The position numbers and the translations under genes were made by a program. This document shows positions 15,586-24,205 of a DNA stretch of 48,957 nucleotides, in pieces. A model generated the notes under the pieces. It was given only the letters and a program-made list of their open reading frames with translations, was not told the origin of the DNA and made no database searches. Position 1 is the stretch's first letter; each line of letters begins with the position of its first letter. The stretch comes from Armatimonadota bacterium (lineage in GTDB: Bacteria > Armatimonadota > UBA5829 > DSUL01): positions 1 to 48,957 of the forward strand of contig JADLDK010000065.1 of NCBI GenBank assembly GCA_020846715.1. Reading direction: 5' to 3'.

Positions 15586-16848
15586 CTGAATGCTTTCATT
15601 CTGACTGCGGATGCTGTCCTCACAAGCGATGCGTGCGACATTCGCAGCAGGAAAGACACGCACGGCGCACACGTCGCCAGCGCCACTCAGGTCCGTATTG
15701 AGAGCGGGCGCATCACCCACGTAGGGTTTGACCTTAACGCGAAATTCCCAAATGAACCGGTCGAGTCTTTTCCCGGATGCTCTCTTATGCCGGGTCTGGT
15801 CAATGGGCATACGCACCTTGAGCTGACAAGCCTGCGCGGTCTGGCCGATGGGTTGAAGTTCACAGACTGGATACTGGAAGTCACCCAGGCGGTTCTGAGT
15901 CTTTCTGCAGAGTTTTTCGTCAGCAGCGCAGCCGAAGGCGCCCTGGACTGCCTGCAGGGTGGCGTGACGTGTATCGCCGATCACAGTACCTTTGGATTCT
16001 CTTCTGGCGCTATGGCCGCTGTGGGTCTGCGCGGGACGGTCTACCGTGAGATGTTCTGTCCAGATCCAGAAGGGGATTACAGTGCTCAGATGGACGCTGT
16101 TGCGCACTGGCTGACGGAAGCCTGTGAGCCGGGTATTGACCGTGGCGTGTCGTGTCACGCTCCCTACAATGCCTCTTCACCAGCTCTGGAGGAGGTTCTT
16201 GCGCGTTTTGCCCGGGCGCGCCGCTCAATTCACGTCGCTGAAAGCCAGGACGAGATCAGCTACATCGCACGGGGTACAGGGGTTATGGCAGAACGTCACC
16301 AGGCCAGAGGGTTTGCCGTCACAGGTCACGCTATCACTCCAGTCGAGCACCTTGGACGAAAAGGTTACTGGAAGCCGGGTACGCTGGCTGTCCATCTCAC
16401 GCAGGCGACTGAGCCTGACCTGTCCCTTCTCGCTGTGCGTCAGTGTAGCGCGGCGTTTTGTCCTTCCTCCAATGCGGCGCTTGGCAACGGCATCCCTCCG
16501 ATCGCTGCGGCCCGGCGAGCTGGTTTGCTTTGTTGTCTCGGCACAGACTCCGCTATCTCTTCTCAGCGTCTGGACATGTTTGAGGAGATGCGCCTGGCCG
16601 TGCTGACTTCACGCATCAAAGGCGATCCGATTACTGCTTGCGAAGCGCTCGATATGGCCACGATGGAAGCCGCGCGGGCTATTGGTGTGACAGAGGCCGG
16701 GGCGATCAGGCCCGGCTTTCGAGCTGACATCGTGGCCGTCGCCCTTCCAGACGGGGATCCAAAGCAGTCTCTAGGTGAGCGCATCGTCTGGCAGGGGTCT
16801 CGTGAATGTGTCCGCGCTGTATGGACTGACGGCAAGCGTCGCCTGTAA
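15586..16848 (+). CDS. Metal-dependent amidohydrolase (TRZ/ATZ type, possible aminofutalosine deaminase)
   Basis: The product is about 420 residues. The frame is open from 15562 and clearly codes for the N-terminal beta domain (FILTADAVLTSDA, TQVRIESGRITHVGF, then FPGCSLMPGLVNGHTHLEL). It contains no ATG, GTG or TTG before 15787, which lies in the middle of the conserved PGLVNGHTH region. I therefore propose CTG at 15586; ATT at 15598 and CTG at 15601 are alternatives. No strong Shine-Dalgarno sequence is seen, and the start lies eight bases after the upstream stop, so coupling is likely. Metal ligands of the family are visible: HTHLE, CHAPYN, IHVAES and CLGTDSA. Relatives deaminate purine-like substrates (S-adenosylhomocysteine, guanine, aminodeoxyfutalosine). 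The style of the HTHLEL block resembles aminofutalosine deaminases, but this is tentative. Confidence 0.78.
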   Translation: MNAFILTADAVLTSDACDIRSRKDTHGAHVASATQVRIESGRITHVGFDLNAKFPNEPVESFPGCSLMPGLVNGHTHLELTSLRGLADGLKFTDWILEVTQAVLSLSAEFFVSSAAEGALDCLQGGVTCIADHSTFGFSSGAMAAVGLRGTVYREMFCPDPEGDYSAQMDAVAHWLTEACEPGIDRGVSCHAPYNASSPALEEVLARFARARRSIHVAESQDEISYIARGTGVMAERHQARGFAVTGHAITPVEHLGRKGYWKPGTLAVHLTQATEPDLSLLAVRQCSAAFCPSSNAALGNGIPPIAAARRAGLLCCLGTDSAISSQRLDMFEEMRLAVLTSRIKGDPITACEALDMATMEAARAIGVTEAGAIRPGFRADIVAVALPDGDPKQSLGERIVWQGSRECVRAVWTDGKRRL

Positions 16849-16890
16849 GGGTTGCGCCATGGGCAATCCATTCTTCATCATACAAGGGCA

Positions 16891-17919
16891 ATGGGTGCTG
16901 AACGCACAATTGGACAGGCTGGCGGAGAGTTTGCGCTGATTAAGCGCGCGCTGAGTGACAGCCCTCCACAGACCGCCGCCGGGGATCGCAATGTTTTGGT
17001 AGGCGCCAGCCTCGCCCATGACGGTGCGCTTCTGCGCTTTGATACAGATGTGGCTGTCACGACAGACATGCTCATCGAGGGGCGTCACTTCCGTTTTGAC
17101 TGGATCAGCGCCTATGACTGTGGGTGGCGCTGTGCGGCGGCTTCAGTATCCGATTGCGCGGCGATGGCCGCGTGGCCTCGAGTGGCTTTTCTGTCTATCG
17201 GCCTGCCGCCGGAGTGCCCTGAATCTCGCGCTGAGGATATTATCCATGGCGTGCGCGATTCGCTCGCTGAAGTTGGCGCTGTCCTCGCTGGCGGAGATAC
17301 GGTCGCGACAAACGGTCCGGTGGCGCTGAACGTGTGTCTGCTTGCGGAGCCTGCAGGCAGGATGGTTGGAAGAGCAGGAGCGCGTCCAGGGGATCTGATC
17401 TGTGTTACCGGGCGCCTGGGAGCCTCGCGCTCGGCCGTTCTTGCTCTGGAAAAGCACCCGGCTGCTTCCCTTTCCCCGGACCTCGTTCAGGCTTATGCCA
17501 GACCGCATACCAGAGTACCGGCGGGAGTCTGGCTCAGCGCTCAGTCGAACTGTCACGCAATGATGGATTTGAGTGATGGTCTGGCCTCCGATCTGGGTCA
17601 TATCGCCGCTACAAGCGGCGTCGGTATCGTTGTGCAGGAGAGCCTGATCCCCGTCTCAGAGTTGGTGTTGTCTTCTGCTCGTTTGACAGACGAGCTTCCG
17701 GTAGTAACGGCGCTGGTTGGCGGAGAAGACTACGAGCTTGTGTTTGCGGCCGAGGAAGAAGGATCGAGAGGGCTTCTGGAGCGCATGAATGCTGAAACTC
17801 AAACATCAGGCTCAGTGATAGGACGTGCCGTCGAGGGATCCGGTGTATTTGTTGAAGACCCGTCTGGTCATCGGCGCCCGCTACGAGGAGGCTACCAGCA
17901 TTTCCCCGGCGATGAATGA
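16891..17919 (+). CDS. thiL: Thiamine-monophosphate kinase
   Basis: The protein is 342 residues. The ATG at 16891 puts the family start GEFALIKRAL near the N-terminus; the upstream TTG at 16852 adds 13 unrelated residues. ThiL phosphorylates thiamine monophosphate with ATP to give thiamine pyrophosphate, in the cytoplasm. Visible motifs are AGDRNVLVGAS, DTDVAVTTDMLIEGRHF (metal-binding Asp cluster), RCAAASVSDCAAMAAWP, AVLAGGDTVATNGPVALNV, VTGRLGASRSAVLAL, MMDLSDGLASDLGHIAA and LVGGEDYELVFAA. This is the complete order of PurM-fold motifs. It overlaps tsaE by eight bases, and the thiL-tsaE-tsaB arrangement recurs in many bacteria, which strengthens all three calls. Confidence 0.93.
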   Translation: MGAERTIGQAGGEFALIKRALSDSPPQTAAGDRNVLVGASLAHDGALLRFDTDVAVTTDMLIEGRHFRFDWISAYDCGWRCAAASVSDCAAMAAWPRVAFLSIGLPPECPESRAEDIIHGVRDSLAEVGAVLAGGDTVATNGPVALNVCLLAEPAGRMVGRAGARPGDLICVTGRLGASRSAVLALEKHPAASLSPDLVQAYARPHTRVPAGVWLSAQSNCHAMMDLSDGLASDLGHIAATSGVGIVVQESLIPVSELVLSSARLTDELPVVTALVGGEDYELVFAAEEEGSRGLLERMNAETQTSGSVIGRAVEGSGVFVEDPSGHRRPLRGGYQHFPGDE

Positions 17920-18358
17920 CTCCTACACCGTGCTTACGGACGCGCCGGAAGCCACAGAAGAAGCCGGAGAGCGTCTGGCCGCACAGCTCCGAGCTGGTGA
18001 CGTGGTCCTGCTGGCCGGTGAGCTTGGCGCAGGAAAGACGGCGTTTGTGCGCGGTGTGGTTCGCGGTCTTGACTCTGAGGCACATGTTTCCAGCCCCACG
18101 TTCGTCCTCATTCACGAATACCCCGGGCCCCAGTCAATAGCGCACGTAGATATCTACAGGCTCAGTGGAGAGGCGGATGTGGAGGAGATCGGGATTCGGG
18201 ACTATCTGGCATCCGGCTTTGTGACGTTAGTGGAATGGCCAGAGCGCGCTGGAAGCTTCGACTGGGGGAGCCAGGTATGGCGCATATCTTTCGACGTAAC
18301 CGGTGCTAATTCCCGAAAGATCACAGTCACGGCGCCAGAGGGCCGAGCAGAGCAGTGA
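17912..18358 (+). CDS. tsaE: tRNA threonylcarbamoyladenosine biosynthesis ATPase TsaE
   Basis: The protein is 148 residues. The ATG at 17912 overlaps the thiL stop (GATGAATGA), a typical coupled start; longer versions run into thiL. The P-loop is LLAGELGAGKTAFVRG, followed by VSSPTFVLIHEYPG and IAHVDIYRLSG, the standard TsaE blocks. The C-terminal VTLVEWPERAG holds the Glu-Trp-Pro motif. TsaE is the small ATPase that works with TsaB and TsaD to load the threonylcarbamoyl group on A37 of ANN-decoding tRNAs. TsaB follows with a four-base overlap. TsaC and TsaD are not in the window. Confidence 0.95.
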   Translation: MNDSYTVLTDAPEATEEAGERLAAQLRAGDVVLLAGELGAGKTAFVRGVVRGLDSEAHVSSPTFVLIHEYPGPQSIAHVDIYRLSGEADVEEIGIRDYLASGFVTLVEWPERAGSFDWGSQVWRISFDVTGANSRKITVTAPEGRAEQ

Positions 18359-19041
18359 CAATCCTTGCAATAGATACTTCACTTGAGGATGTTCAGGTCG
18401 GAGTGTTGCGCTCAGACGGCCTGGAACTTATCCGATGCTTCAAACACAAGCGAGACGCTCTGCAGCGCCTCACTCCTCTGATTAGACAAATACTGACCGA
18501 GGCTGAGCTCAGTGCGCGGGATATTGGATATGTCGCGTGTGTTGTTGGCCCCGGCTCCTTTACGGGTCTTCGCGTTGGCGTGGCTGCAGCAAAAGCGCTC
18601 TCAGATGCCGTCAGCGCCCAGACAGTCGGACTTTCCACACTTGAGCTTCTCGCTCAGAGCGTATCCTGCAACTCAGAGATCATCGTCCCGCTCATTGAAG
18701 CTGTTCCCGGCGAGCTCTACAGTGCTGTCTACAGGCGCGGATCGAGTTCGATTGAAACACTCGTCCCGGCGACAGTGAAATCTGCCCAGGACGTTCACAG
18801 TCTCATTGCCAGTTTTGCGTCAGAGTCTTCTGTTGCTGTTACCGGGCCGGCCGCCGGGTCCGTGACGCTTGACATTGTCCTTGAGTGCGTGCCTCTCGCC
18901 AGCGTTGACATGCGCGCGGCACTCAAATCCGCCCGCCTGGCCGCAGACACCGGGCGCACTCTCGACGCTATGTCACTTCAGCCCGTGTATCTGCGGGTTT
19001 CGCAGGCGGAAATCCGCGCACATATACCAGAATCGCGCTGA
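18355..19041 (+). CDS. tsaB: tRNA threonylcarbamoyladenosine biosynthesis protein TsaB
   Basis: The protein is 228 residues and starts at the GTG at 18355, which overlaps the tsaE stop as GTGA. The N-terminus ILAIDTSLEDVQVGVL is the first ASKHA strand, and VVGPGSFTGLRVGVAAAKAL is the TsaB signature. IVPLIEAVPGELYSAVYR is the equivalent of the usual DAR-x-x-E-V-Y block, in a divergent form. TsaB is the dimerising, non-catalytic partner of TsaD in forming t6A37. The C-terminal part (TLDAMSLQPVYLRVSQAE) carries the common PxYLR ending. It is the last gene of the coupled thiL-tsaE-tsaB set; no clear terminator follows. Confidence 0.94.
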   Translation: MTILAIDTSLEDVQVGVLRSDGLELIRCFKHKRDALQRLTPLIRQILTEAELSARDIGYVACVVGPGSFTGLRVGVAAAKALSDAVSAQTVGLSTLELLAQSVSCNSEIIVPLIEAVPGELYSAVYRRGSSSIETLVPATVKSAQDVHSLIASFASESSVAVTGPAAGSVTLDIVLECVPLASVDMRAALKSARLAADTGRTLDAMSLQPVYLRVSQAEIRAHIPESR

Positions 19042-19202
19042 AATTGCCCCGTTGGCGCGCTAATTGCCATACCTCTGAATAGAATTATTCAACTCATCTG
19101 ATTCCTTCTGCGCGTCCTGGCTGTCGCTCCCCGTCCCGGATTCACCCACCTCCTGGTTGACAAACGACACGCGCGGCGCCACCCATGAAAGGAGGGGCAT
19201 TG

Positions 19203-19952
19203 ATGAAAGCCTCCCGTCCACTTCTGATCGCCCTGACAGCAACGCTGGCTCTGGCGCCCTCTATCAGCCGGGCCGAGCGGACGCCCCCTGGGGCATTTCT
19301 GCGCTATCGCGTCCAAAGCGCTGCGGATGCGTCCCGACAGGTTGTCGAAGACAAAACGGTCGCAGCGAGATACTCAGAGTTCTACAAGTCTTCACCTCGT
19401 CAGGTGTCAGATGCGTTTGCGGATTTCAGGCTTGTACAACTCAGCAAGGAATGGCATGGGCGTGTCTATTTTCTCGGACGTGGCAACCGGGTTATCAGCG
19501 AAATGCGAACACTGAACAAGGGGCGTTGGGTGTACGTGGACTGGAAGAACAACCCGGTTCTGGATGCCGCCTGCGGTAACCCGCTGACCACAAGCCTGCC
19601 TCGCAAGCCGCGCCAGGTCCTTGCTCCGCCGGCAACGAGCAATCCGCTGTTGTTGACAGCTCAGGGAGGCGATCTGCTGTCTATGGCGACAGCTCCGGCT
19701 CCAGTTTTTGCGATGGACCTGGCGCCGCTTTCGATCCTTCCCGAGACCCAGGTGGCCTCTATTGAGCCCCTGATCCTGGCCTCCCGCGGAGTCTCGCCGC
19801 TTCCTTTTCTGGTTCCGCTACTCTTCGGAGGAGGAGGTGGTGGAGGCAATCACAACGACAATCCTCCCCCGCCTGTGCCGGAGCCAGCCAGTATCGTAAT
19901 GGCTGGGATGGGACTGGCAGGCGCTTTCAGACTTCGCCGCCGCACTCGCTGA
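19203..19952 (+). CDS. PEP-CTERM sorted secreted protein
   Basis: The protein is 249 residues. The ATG at 19203 has a perfect AAAGGAGG (19188-19195) seven bases upstream, the strongest ribosome site in the window. The N-terminus is a signal peptide (MKASRPLLIALTATLALAPSISRA). The body has no recognised domain; WVYVDWKNNPVLDAACG is its clearest patch. After a Gly-rich and Pro-rich linker (FGGGGGGG ... PPPPVPEPAS) come a hydrophobic segment IVMAGMGLAGAF and a basic tail RLRRRTR. This is the PEP-CTERM sorting signal, recognised by an exosortase (EpsH/XrtA type), which cleaves near the PEP motif and is linked to exopolysaccharide export. No exosortase lies in this window. A rho-independent terminator follows at 19978. 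Confidence 0.88.
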   Translation: MKASRPLLIALTATLALAPSISRAERTPPGAFLRYRVQSAADASRQVVEDKTVAARYSEFYKSSPRQVSDAFADFRLVQLSKEWHGRVYFLGRGNRVISEMRTLNKGRWVYVDWKNNPVLDAACGNPLTTSLPRKPRQVLAPPATSNPLLLTAQGGDLLSMATAPAPVFAMDLAPLSILPETQVASIEPLILASRGVSPLPFLVPLLFGGGGGGGNHNDNPPPPVPEPASIVMAGMGLAGAFRLRRRTR

Positions 19953-19977
19953 CCCTTCCCTCTAACAAGCGTTGATC

Positions 19978-20007
19978 AAAGCCCGGTCTTTGCAGGCCGG
20001 GCTTTTT
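19978..20007 (+). terminator. Rho-independent terminator after the PEP-CTERM gene
   Basis: AAAGCCCGG and CCGGGCTTT form a 9-bp stem around a ten-base loop, followed by further T (TTTTTCTTG). It ends the plus-strand gene and lies between two convergent genes. The A-run on the 5' side may let it work on the minus strand too. Confidence 0.9.
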
Positions 20008-20167
20008 CTTGTTTCACTTCGAAGACAGCGTCGGAAGACGCCAGACTGGTATGCAGATTCCCACTTCAGTCCGCGCGTTGCCAGGTGCGTTCCACCAATA
20101 CTTGGGATGGAAGTATGAGGACCGGGTCACTGCGGCTGAACGGCTTCCAAGCGCCGCCGCCCGGATG

Positions 20168-23100
20168 TCAGCGTTTGCGGGCGCCCATGTATTTCTGAGC
20201 AAACAGTTGAACGTCCGTGGCATTGACAATCCCATCGTTGTTCAGGTCCGCTGCTCTGGCGTTGGGGATGCCATGGGCAACCAGAGTGCGCACAGGGAGG
20301 GAGGCAAGCGCCGCTTTGCCCGGTGCGTCGTCACCAAACTGCAGGAAGTGCACCATGATATAGCTGAAGTCATCGCTGCCCACGGTGCCGTTGCCACTGA
20401 TGTCCGACTGATAGCCGTTGAATCCGCACGACGCCGGCGGAAGAGCCTGTCCGAATTGCCCGGCAAAGACGCCAAAATCCGCAATATCAACCGCGTTGTC
20501 ATTGGTCAGGTCGCCACCCAACAGTCTCTTTGCGCCAGTGAACGATGCGGTGTAATGCTTGTTTTCCACCGTGAGGTCCACTGTTCTGCGCAGGGTGTGC
20601 TTCTGGTCTTTGGCAGAGACGCGATTCCAGACAGCCCCGGACGGAATAGTAAGTTGAAACGTCGCGGTGCGGTTGACGAAGATTGCCGTTTGATTCACCA
20701 CGTACGGATTCCGGTCACCACCGCTGCCGCCGAAGGTGAATGTGATGCACCGCGTTACCTCAGTAGGGGTGATCTCTTCCAATTCCACGGACAGCGTAAC
20801 CTGGTTTTCCGCGAGAACAGTGACGTCAAAGCTGCACGAAGCTGTGTTCCCATGTCCGTCGTCCGCAACGCACTGCACATGGGTCGTCCCAACGGGAAAT
20901 GCGCTCCCGCTGGCCGGGGTGCAGGTAACAACAGGTGTGCCACAGTCGTCCGACGCGTTTGCGCTGAACTCGACAACGGCGCTGGAGGACCCCGGGTCAG
21001 CGTAAACCGTAATGTTTGCCGGGCAGGTGATGCTCGGCGGCTGGTTATCTGTGACAGTGACAGTTTGCTGGCACGATGAGGAATTCCCGGCGCGATCGGT
21101 CGCCGTCCAGATTATGGTGGTTGAGCCCAAAGGAAATGGGTCGTTGAAGGCTGCATCCGCCGTCGTAGCTCCATTGTCGCTTCGCATTCCCGCAATACTC
21201 TCAACTCCCGACAAGGCATCTGTTGCTGTCGCAGCGGTCACGGAAACTGAAGCCGAGCACTGGCCCTGCGCTGCTGGGGCTGTGATGTTGGCAGGGCAGG
21301 TGATCACAGGAGGCGTGCTGTCGATCACAATCGTTGGACCATTAACCAGGACTGGGGTTACTCCACCTTCTGCATCCGAAAAAAGTGTGGGGATGTCTCC
21401 CTGACGGAAACTCACCTGGGTCGTTGAGTCTGGAGTCCCGGCCGGAACCTCAAAGTGGAAATCAGCCAGCTTCGCATCAGAAGTTGTCGTAGAACCAAAT
21501 GGCTGTATCTGACCATCCAGATCAATAGCTCCGGAAGCGGCGACAGGCGGATCAATCACGTGCGTATTGTACGGGTCTGTGGAATATGCGGCGTTCAAGA
21601 ATGTGAGCTTTGCGCTGTCAAAAGCCAGAAAGGCTTGGTAGCCGTTGACCGGAGTCGTCAGATTGAACTGATCCAGAGTGATGTCCACCTGCTCGCCCGC
21701 TTTGACAAACAGCGAGGACGGCGGCGCGTTGACAGACAGGACGTTCTCAACCGAAGCAGGCCGGGCTATTTGCGCTGTCTGCGCCTCGTTTGAACTGGTT
21801 GTGGAGTTCCAGAAGCCGAGCGTCAGATTGAATTCTCCGGCCGGTTGAGTCAGCGGAATTGGACGGGGCAAGCGTACTGTGAAGCCATCCAGACAGTTCT
21901 GTGGCGGCACTGCGCCAGCGCCGCCAGTAAGCGGGCCGAGCCATTCTACTGTTCTGATGTCTCCACCCGGCGGCGCCATCCAGTGGCTGTCCGGAATCGG
22001 TCCAGCGGCGGTCCCGAGTATATCAGGCTCGACGCCCATTTGGGAGAGAGCTGCCGAAAAACCCGTCAGCTTTCTGCTGTCTCCACCGGGATACCAGTTG
22101 CAGATTGTGAAACGGAAGGTTTGCGGGTCAATCTGCGTCAGGGCAACGCTGGGGACTACCGTCACCTTGAAGCTGCAACTTACAGAATTGCCGTGTCCAT
22201 CGCTGGCTGTGGAGTTTACAGTGGTCTGCCCGAGAGGAAAACTCGATCCACTTGCCGGTGTCGAAGAGATGGTTGGCGGTCCGCAGTTGTCTGTGCCTGA
22301 CACATTGAACGTAACGACTGCAGACGTCGCGCCAGGCGCGGCGTAAACAGTAATGTCGGCCGGACATTGAATGGTCGGTGGCCGGTTGTCAACAACGGTG
22401 ACATGCTGAACGCACTGTGCCTGATTGCCGGCGCGGTCAGAAACTGTCCAAGTAATTGTCGTCGTCCCAACTGGATAGGGCGCATTGAATGCCTGCTGCC
22501 CAAAGATAGCGTTGTTGTCGCTGCGAACAGCAGTGAGTCCTTCAACTCCTGAAAGCGCATCCACAGGTGACGGTAGAGTGAGTGCGACAGTCGCGTTGCA
22601 TTTGCCAGCGGCTACGTTCGCAACGATATCCGGTGGGCAGTTGACTGCGGGTGGCGTGCCGTCTATCACAATCGGCGGGCTGTCCACCAGAGTTGCGGGC
22701 ACGCCGCCGTTTGCGTCCGAGAACTGAGTTGGCAGTGCAAACTGACGAAAAGTCACGTAAGTGATGCCGTCCGCAGTGCCCTGAGGGACACGGAACTGCA
22801 GCGACGCCAGAGCGCCTTCCTGCGTAGTGGTGCTGCCGAATGGCTGCACCTGTCCGTCCAGATTGATTTTGCCGTCTATAACTGGAATCGGATTTTGAAT
22901 GTGCATCTGGTAGGGAGACGCTGTATAGGTTGCGCTCAACAGTTCCAGAGTGCCTGTGTCATACTGCAGGAAGGCCTGATATCCGTTTACGGGCGTATTG
23001 TGGTTGAACTGAGCGACACTGACGTCCACAGTCTCCCCTGGCCGCACATACCAGGAAGTAGTCGGGCTGTTGATTGACATAACATGCGTCGCTGCGGCCG

Positions 23101-23668
23101 GGCGGGAGTGGAGAAGGATCTGCTGATTGATGTTGCCGGAGTTGTTGTCAAAAAACGCCGCAAAATAGTAGAACGATCCCGCAGGCTGGCTCAGAGGGAT
23201 TGGCCTGAACAGGCGCACAATGAACGGCCCAAGTGTCTCGCCGGGAAAAACATTCCCCTGGCTGGATTCATCAGGGTCGAACCAGTCCATCTGAGACGGA
23301 TCGCTCTGTGGCATGACCCACCAGTGTTGTTCCGGGACAGCTCCCGCTGCCTGTCCTTGAATCGCTGGTTCACCGGTTCCTGACAGCGCGAAGCGCAAAT
23401 CAAAAACACTCTGGGCGCTCGAGAGAGGGTAGTCGTTGGTGAGCGTGAAGCTGAGAGTTTGTGCGTTGACTTGGGTCAGGTTAGTGTGAAAGGATTGTGC
23501 CAGAGATGCTGAAGGCCAGGGCAACAATGCTGCGGCGAGTACTGCCAGGCCGATCTTCCTGCAATCGGCCTGGTACTGCGCAACAGTTTTGGCATCATGG
23601 CGGATTTGTCTCAGCGGCAGGCTTGTCACGGCGGAGTCCGTCGCCGGGTTGCGCCAAAGCTTCAGCAT
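20168..23668 (-). CDS. Large secreted cohesin-like / HYR / dockerin protein
   Basis: The protein is 1166 residues; the ATG has GGAG six bases upstream. A long N-region with the hydrophobic core IGLAVLAAALLPWPSASLAQ is a signal peptide. The body is a duplicated block of ~450 residues, each copy with an unnamed N-domain (HWW..P or HWMAPP, then RPIPL.QPAG), a cohesin-like domain (NGYQAFLQYDTGTLELL / NGYQAFLAFDSAKLTFL, then LDGQ.QPFGSTTT) and two HYR domains (PPAVNCPPDI, PPTIQCPADITVYAAPG). The copies span about residues 58-510 and 510-960. The last ~110 residues hold dockerin-like type I calcium loops: GDLTNDNAVDIADFGVFAGQ, SDISGNGTVGSDDFSYI and DLNNDGIVNATDVQLFAQKY. Cohesin and dockerin modules bind each other in cellulosomes, but in one polypeptide of a non-clostridial genome they more likely serve surface assembly. 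It is convergent with the PEP-CTERM gene. The partner is unknown. Confidence 0.85.
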   Translation of the reverse strand: MLKLWRNPATDSAVTSLPLRQIRHDAKTVAQYQADCRKIGLAVLAAALLPWPSASLAQSFHTNLTQVNAQTLSFTLTNDYPLSSAQSVFDLRFALSGTGEPAIQGQAAGAVPEQHWWVMPQSDPSQMDWFDPDESSQGNVFPGETLGPFIVRLFRPIPLSQPAGSFYYFAAFFDNNSGNINQQILLHSRPAAATHVMSINSPTTSWYVRPGETVDVSVAQFNHNTPVNGYQAFLQYDTGTLELLSATYTASPYQMHIQNPIPVIDGKINLDGQVQPFGSTTTQEGALASLQFRVPQGTADGITYVTFRQFALPTQFSDANGGVPATLVDSPPIVIDGTPPAVNCPPDIVANVAAGKCNATVALTLPSPVDALSGVEGLTAVRSDNNAIFGQQAFNAPYPVGTTTITWTVSDRAGNQAQCVQHVTVVDNRPPTIQCPADITVYAAPGATSAVVTFNVSGTDNCGPPTISSTPASGSSFPLGQTTVNSTASDGHGNSVSCSFKVTVVPSVALTQIDPQTFRFTICNWYPGGDSRKLTGFSAALSQMGVEPDILGTAAGPIPDSHWMAPPGGDIRTVEWLGPLTGGAGAVPPQNCLDGFTVRLPRPIPLTQPAGEFNLTLGFWNSTTSSNEAQTAQIARPASVENVLSVNAPPSSLFVKAGEQVDITLDQFNLTTPVNGYQAFLAFDSAKLTFLNAAYSTDPYNTHVIDPPVAASGAIDLDGQIQPFGSTTTSDAKLADFHFEVPAGTPDSTTQVSFRQGDIPTLFSDAEGGVTPVLVNGPTIVIDSTPPVITCPANITAPAAQGQCSASVSVTAATATDALSGVESIAGMRSDNGATTADAAFNDPFPLGSTTIIWTATDRAGNSSSCQQTVTVTDNQPPSITCPANITVYADPGSSSAVVEFSANASDDCGTPVVTCTPASGSAFPVGTTHVQCVADDGHGNTASCSFDVTVLAENQVTLSVELEEITPTEVTRCITFTFGGSGGDRNPYVVNQTAIFVNRTATFQLTIPSGAVWNRVSAKDQKHTLRRTVDLTVENKHYTASFTGAKRLLGGDLTNDNAVDIADFGVFAGQFGQALPPASCGFNGYQSDISGNGTVGSDDFSYIMVHFLQFGDDAPGKAALASLPVRTLVAHGIPNARAADLNNDGIVNATDVQLFAQKYMGARKR
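20500..23500 (-). repeat. Tandem duplication inside the cohesin/HYR protein
   Basis: Two blocks of roughly 1.35 kb encode the same domain series (unnamed domain, cohesin-like domain, two HYR domains). Paired phrases such as SFPLGQTTVNSTASDGHGNS and AFPVGTTHVQCVADDGHGNT, or LDGQVQPFGSTTT and LDGQIQPFGSTTT, show the duplication directly. The copies have diverged enough to be old. Limits are approximate. Confidence 0.7.
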
Positions 23669-23849
23669 GTATAGCTCCGGGTGGCAAGGAATAGGCAGTA
23701 CAGTAATCAGTCTCTACCATGATACGGCCAGGTCCAGGCGGTGTCAACGAAAGCCCACAGATTAGGTATATTTGCTGGGTATGGACGCCCGCTTCTCGAA
23801 TCCTTTCGCTGAGTGCCGGCCGAATAGGCGAGGTTAGACGTGCCGGCGC

Positions 23850-23879
23850 TTGACACGCGCGAGGCCGCGTCCGTATAAT
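23850..23879 (+). promoter_or_regulatory. Consensus sigma-70 promoter of tRNA-Leu
   Basis: Perfect TTGACA (23850-23855) and perfect TATAAT (23874-23879) with an 18-base spacer. The predicted start is about 30 bases before the tRNA. This is the best promoter in the window. Confidence 0.93.
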
Positions 23880-23916
23880 CCGGCGGACGGATTCTCCTCT
23901 CATTCGCTCGTTTCAG

Positions 23917-23997
23917 GCCGAAGTGGCGGAATGGCAGACGCGGCGGTCTCAAAAACCGTTGGGGCAACCCGTGCGGGTTCGACTCCCGCCTTCGGCA
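23917..23997 (+). tRNA. tRNA-Leu (anticodon CAA)
   Basis: This is an 81-nt class II tRNA. The acceptor stem GCCGAAG/CTTCGGC is perfect. The D-arm contains GGAATGGCAGACGC. The anticodon stem GCGGT/ACCGT encloses CTCAAAA, giving anticodon CAA for codon UUG. A long variable arm (TGGGGCAACCCGT region) is typical of leucine tRNAs. The T-arm is GCGGGTTCGACTCCCGC and the discriminator base is A. CCA is not encoded. Confidence 0.97.
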
Positions 23998-24205
23998 TTG
24001 CATTTGGCGCTAGCTTCGCGCCGCTTCCTCTGCGCACGACCAGATACTTACGCACCCCATCGTGTCATTCCTGAGCTGCGCGTTCAAAATGACGCAGGAC
24101 GCCTGGACCTGTTGTCTTGTATCATTCTCTGGAGCCAACTGCGAAAGATTCCACTCGCGTGCGTCGCGATGCTTTGTTGAAGCGCGTGGTGGCTCTGGAG
24201 AAAAA

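Noticed and set aside
15787..16848. Amidohydrolase starting at ATG 15787
   Set aside because: It would remove the conserved N-terminal beta domain and start within the PGLVNGHTH block.
19042..19202. Promoter TAGAAT at 19080 for the PEP-CTERM gene
   Set aside because: No -35 at acceptable spacing and no TG extension in the right place.
20009..21079. Plus-strand frames opposite the HYR protein
   Set aside because: Compositional mirrors of a gene with clear domains on the minus strand.
23707..24003. Minus-strand frame with RRRESNPHGLPQRFLRPP, and plus-strand frames over the same stretch
   Set aside because: These are translations of tRNA-Leu and its flanks, not genes.
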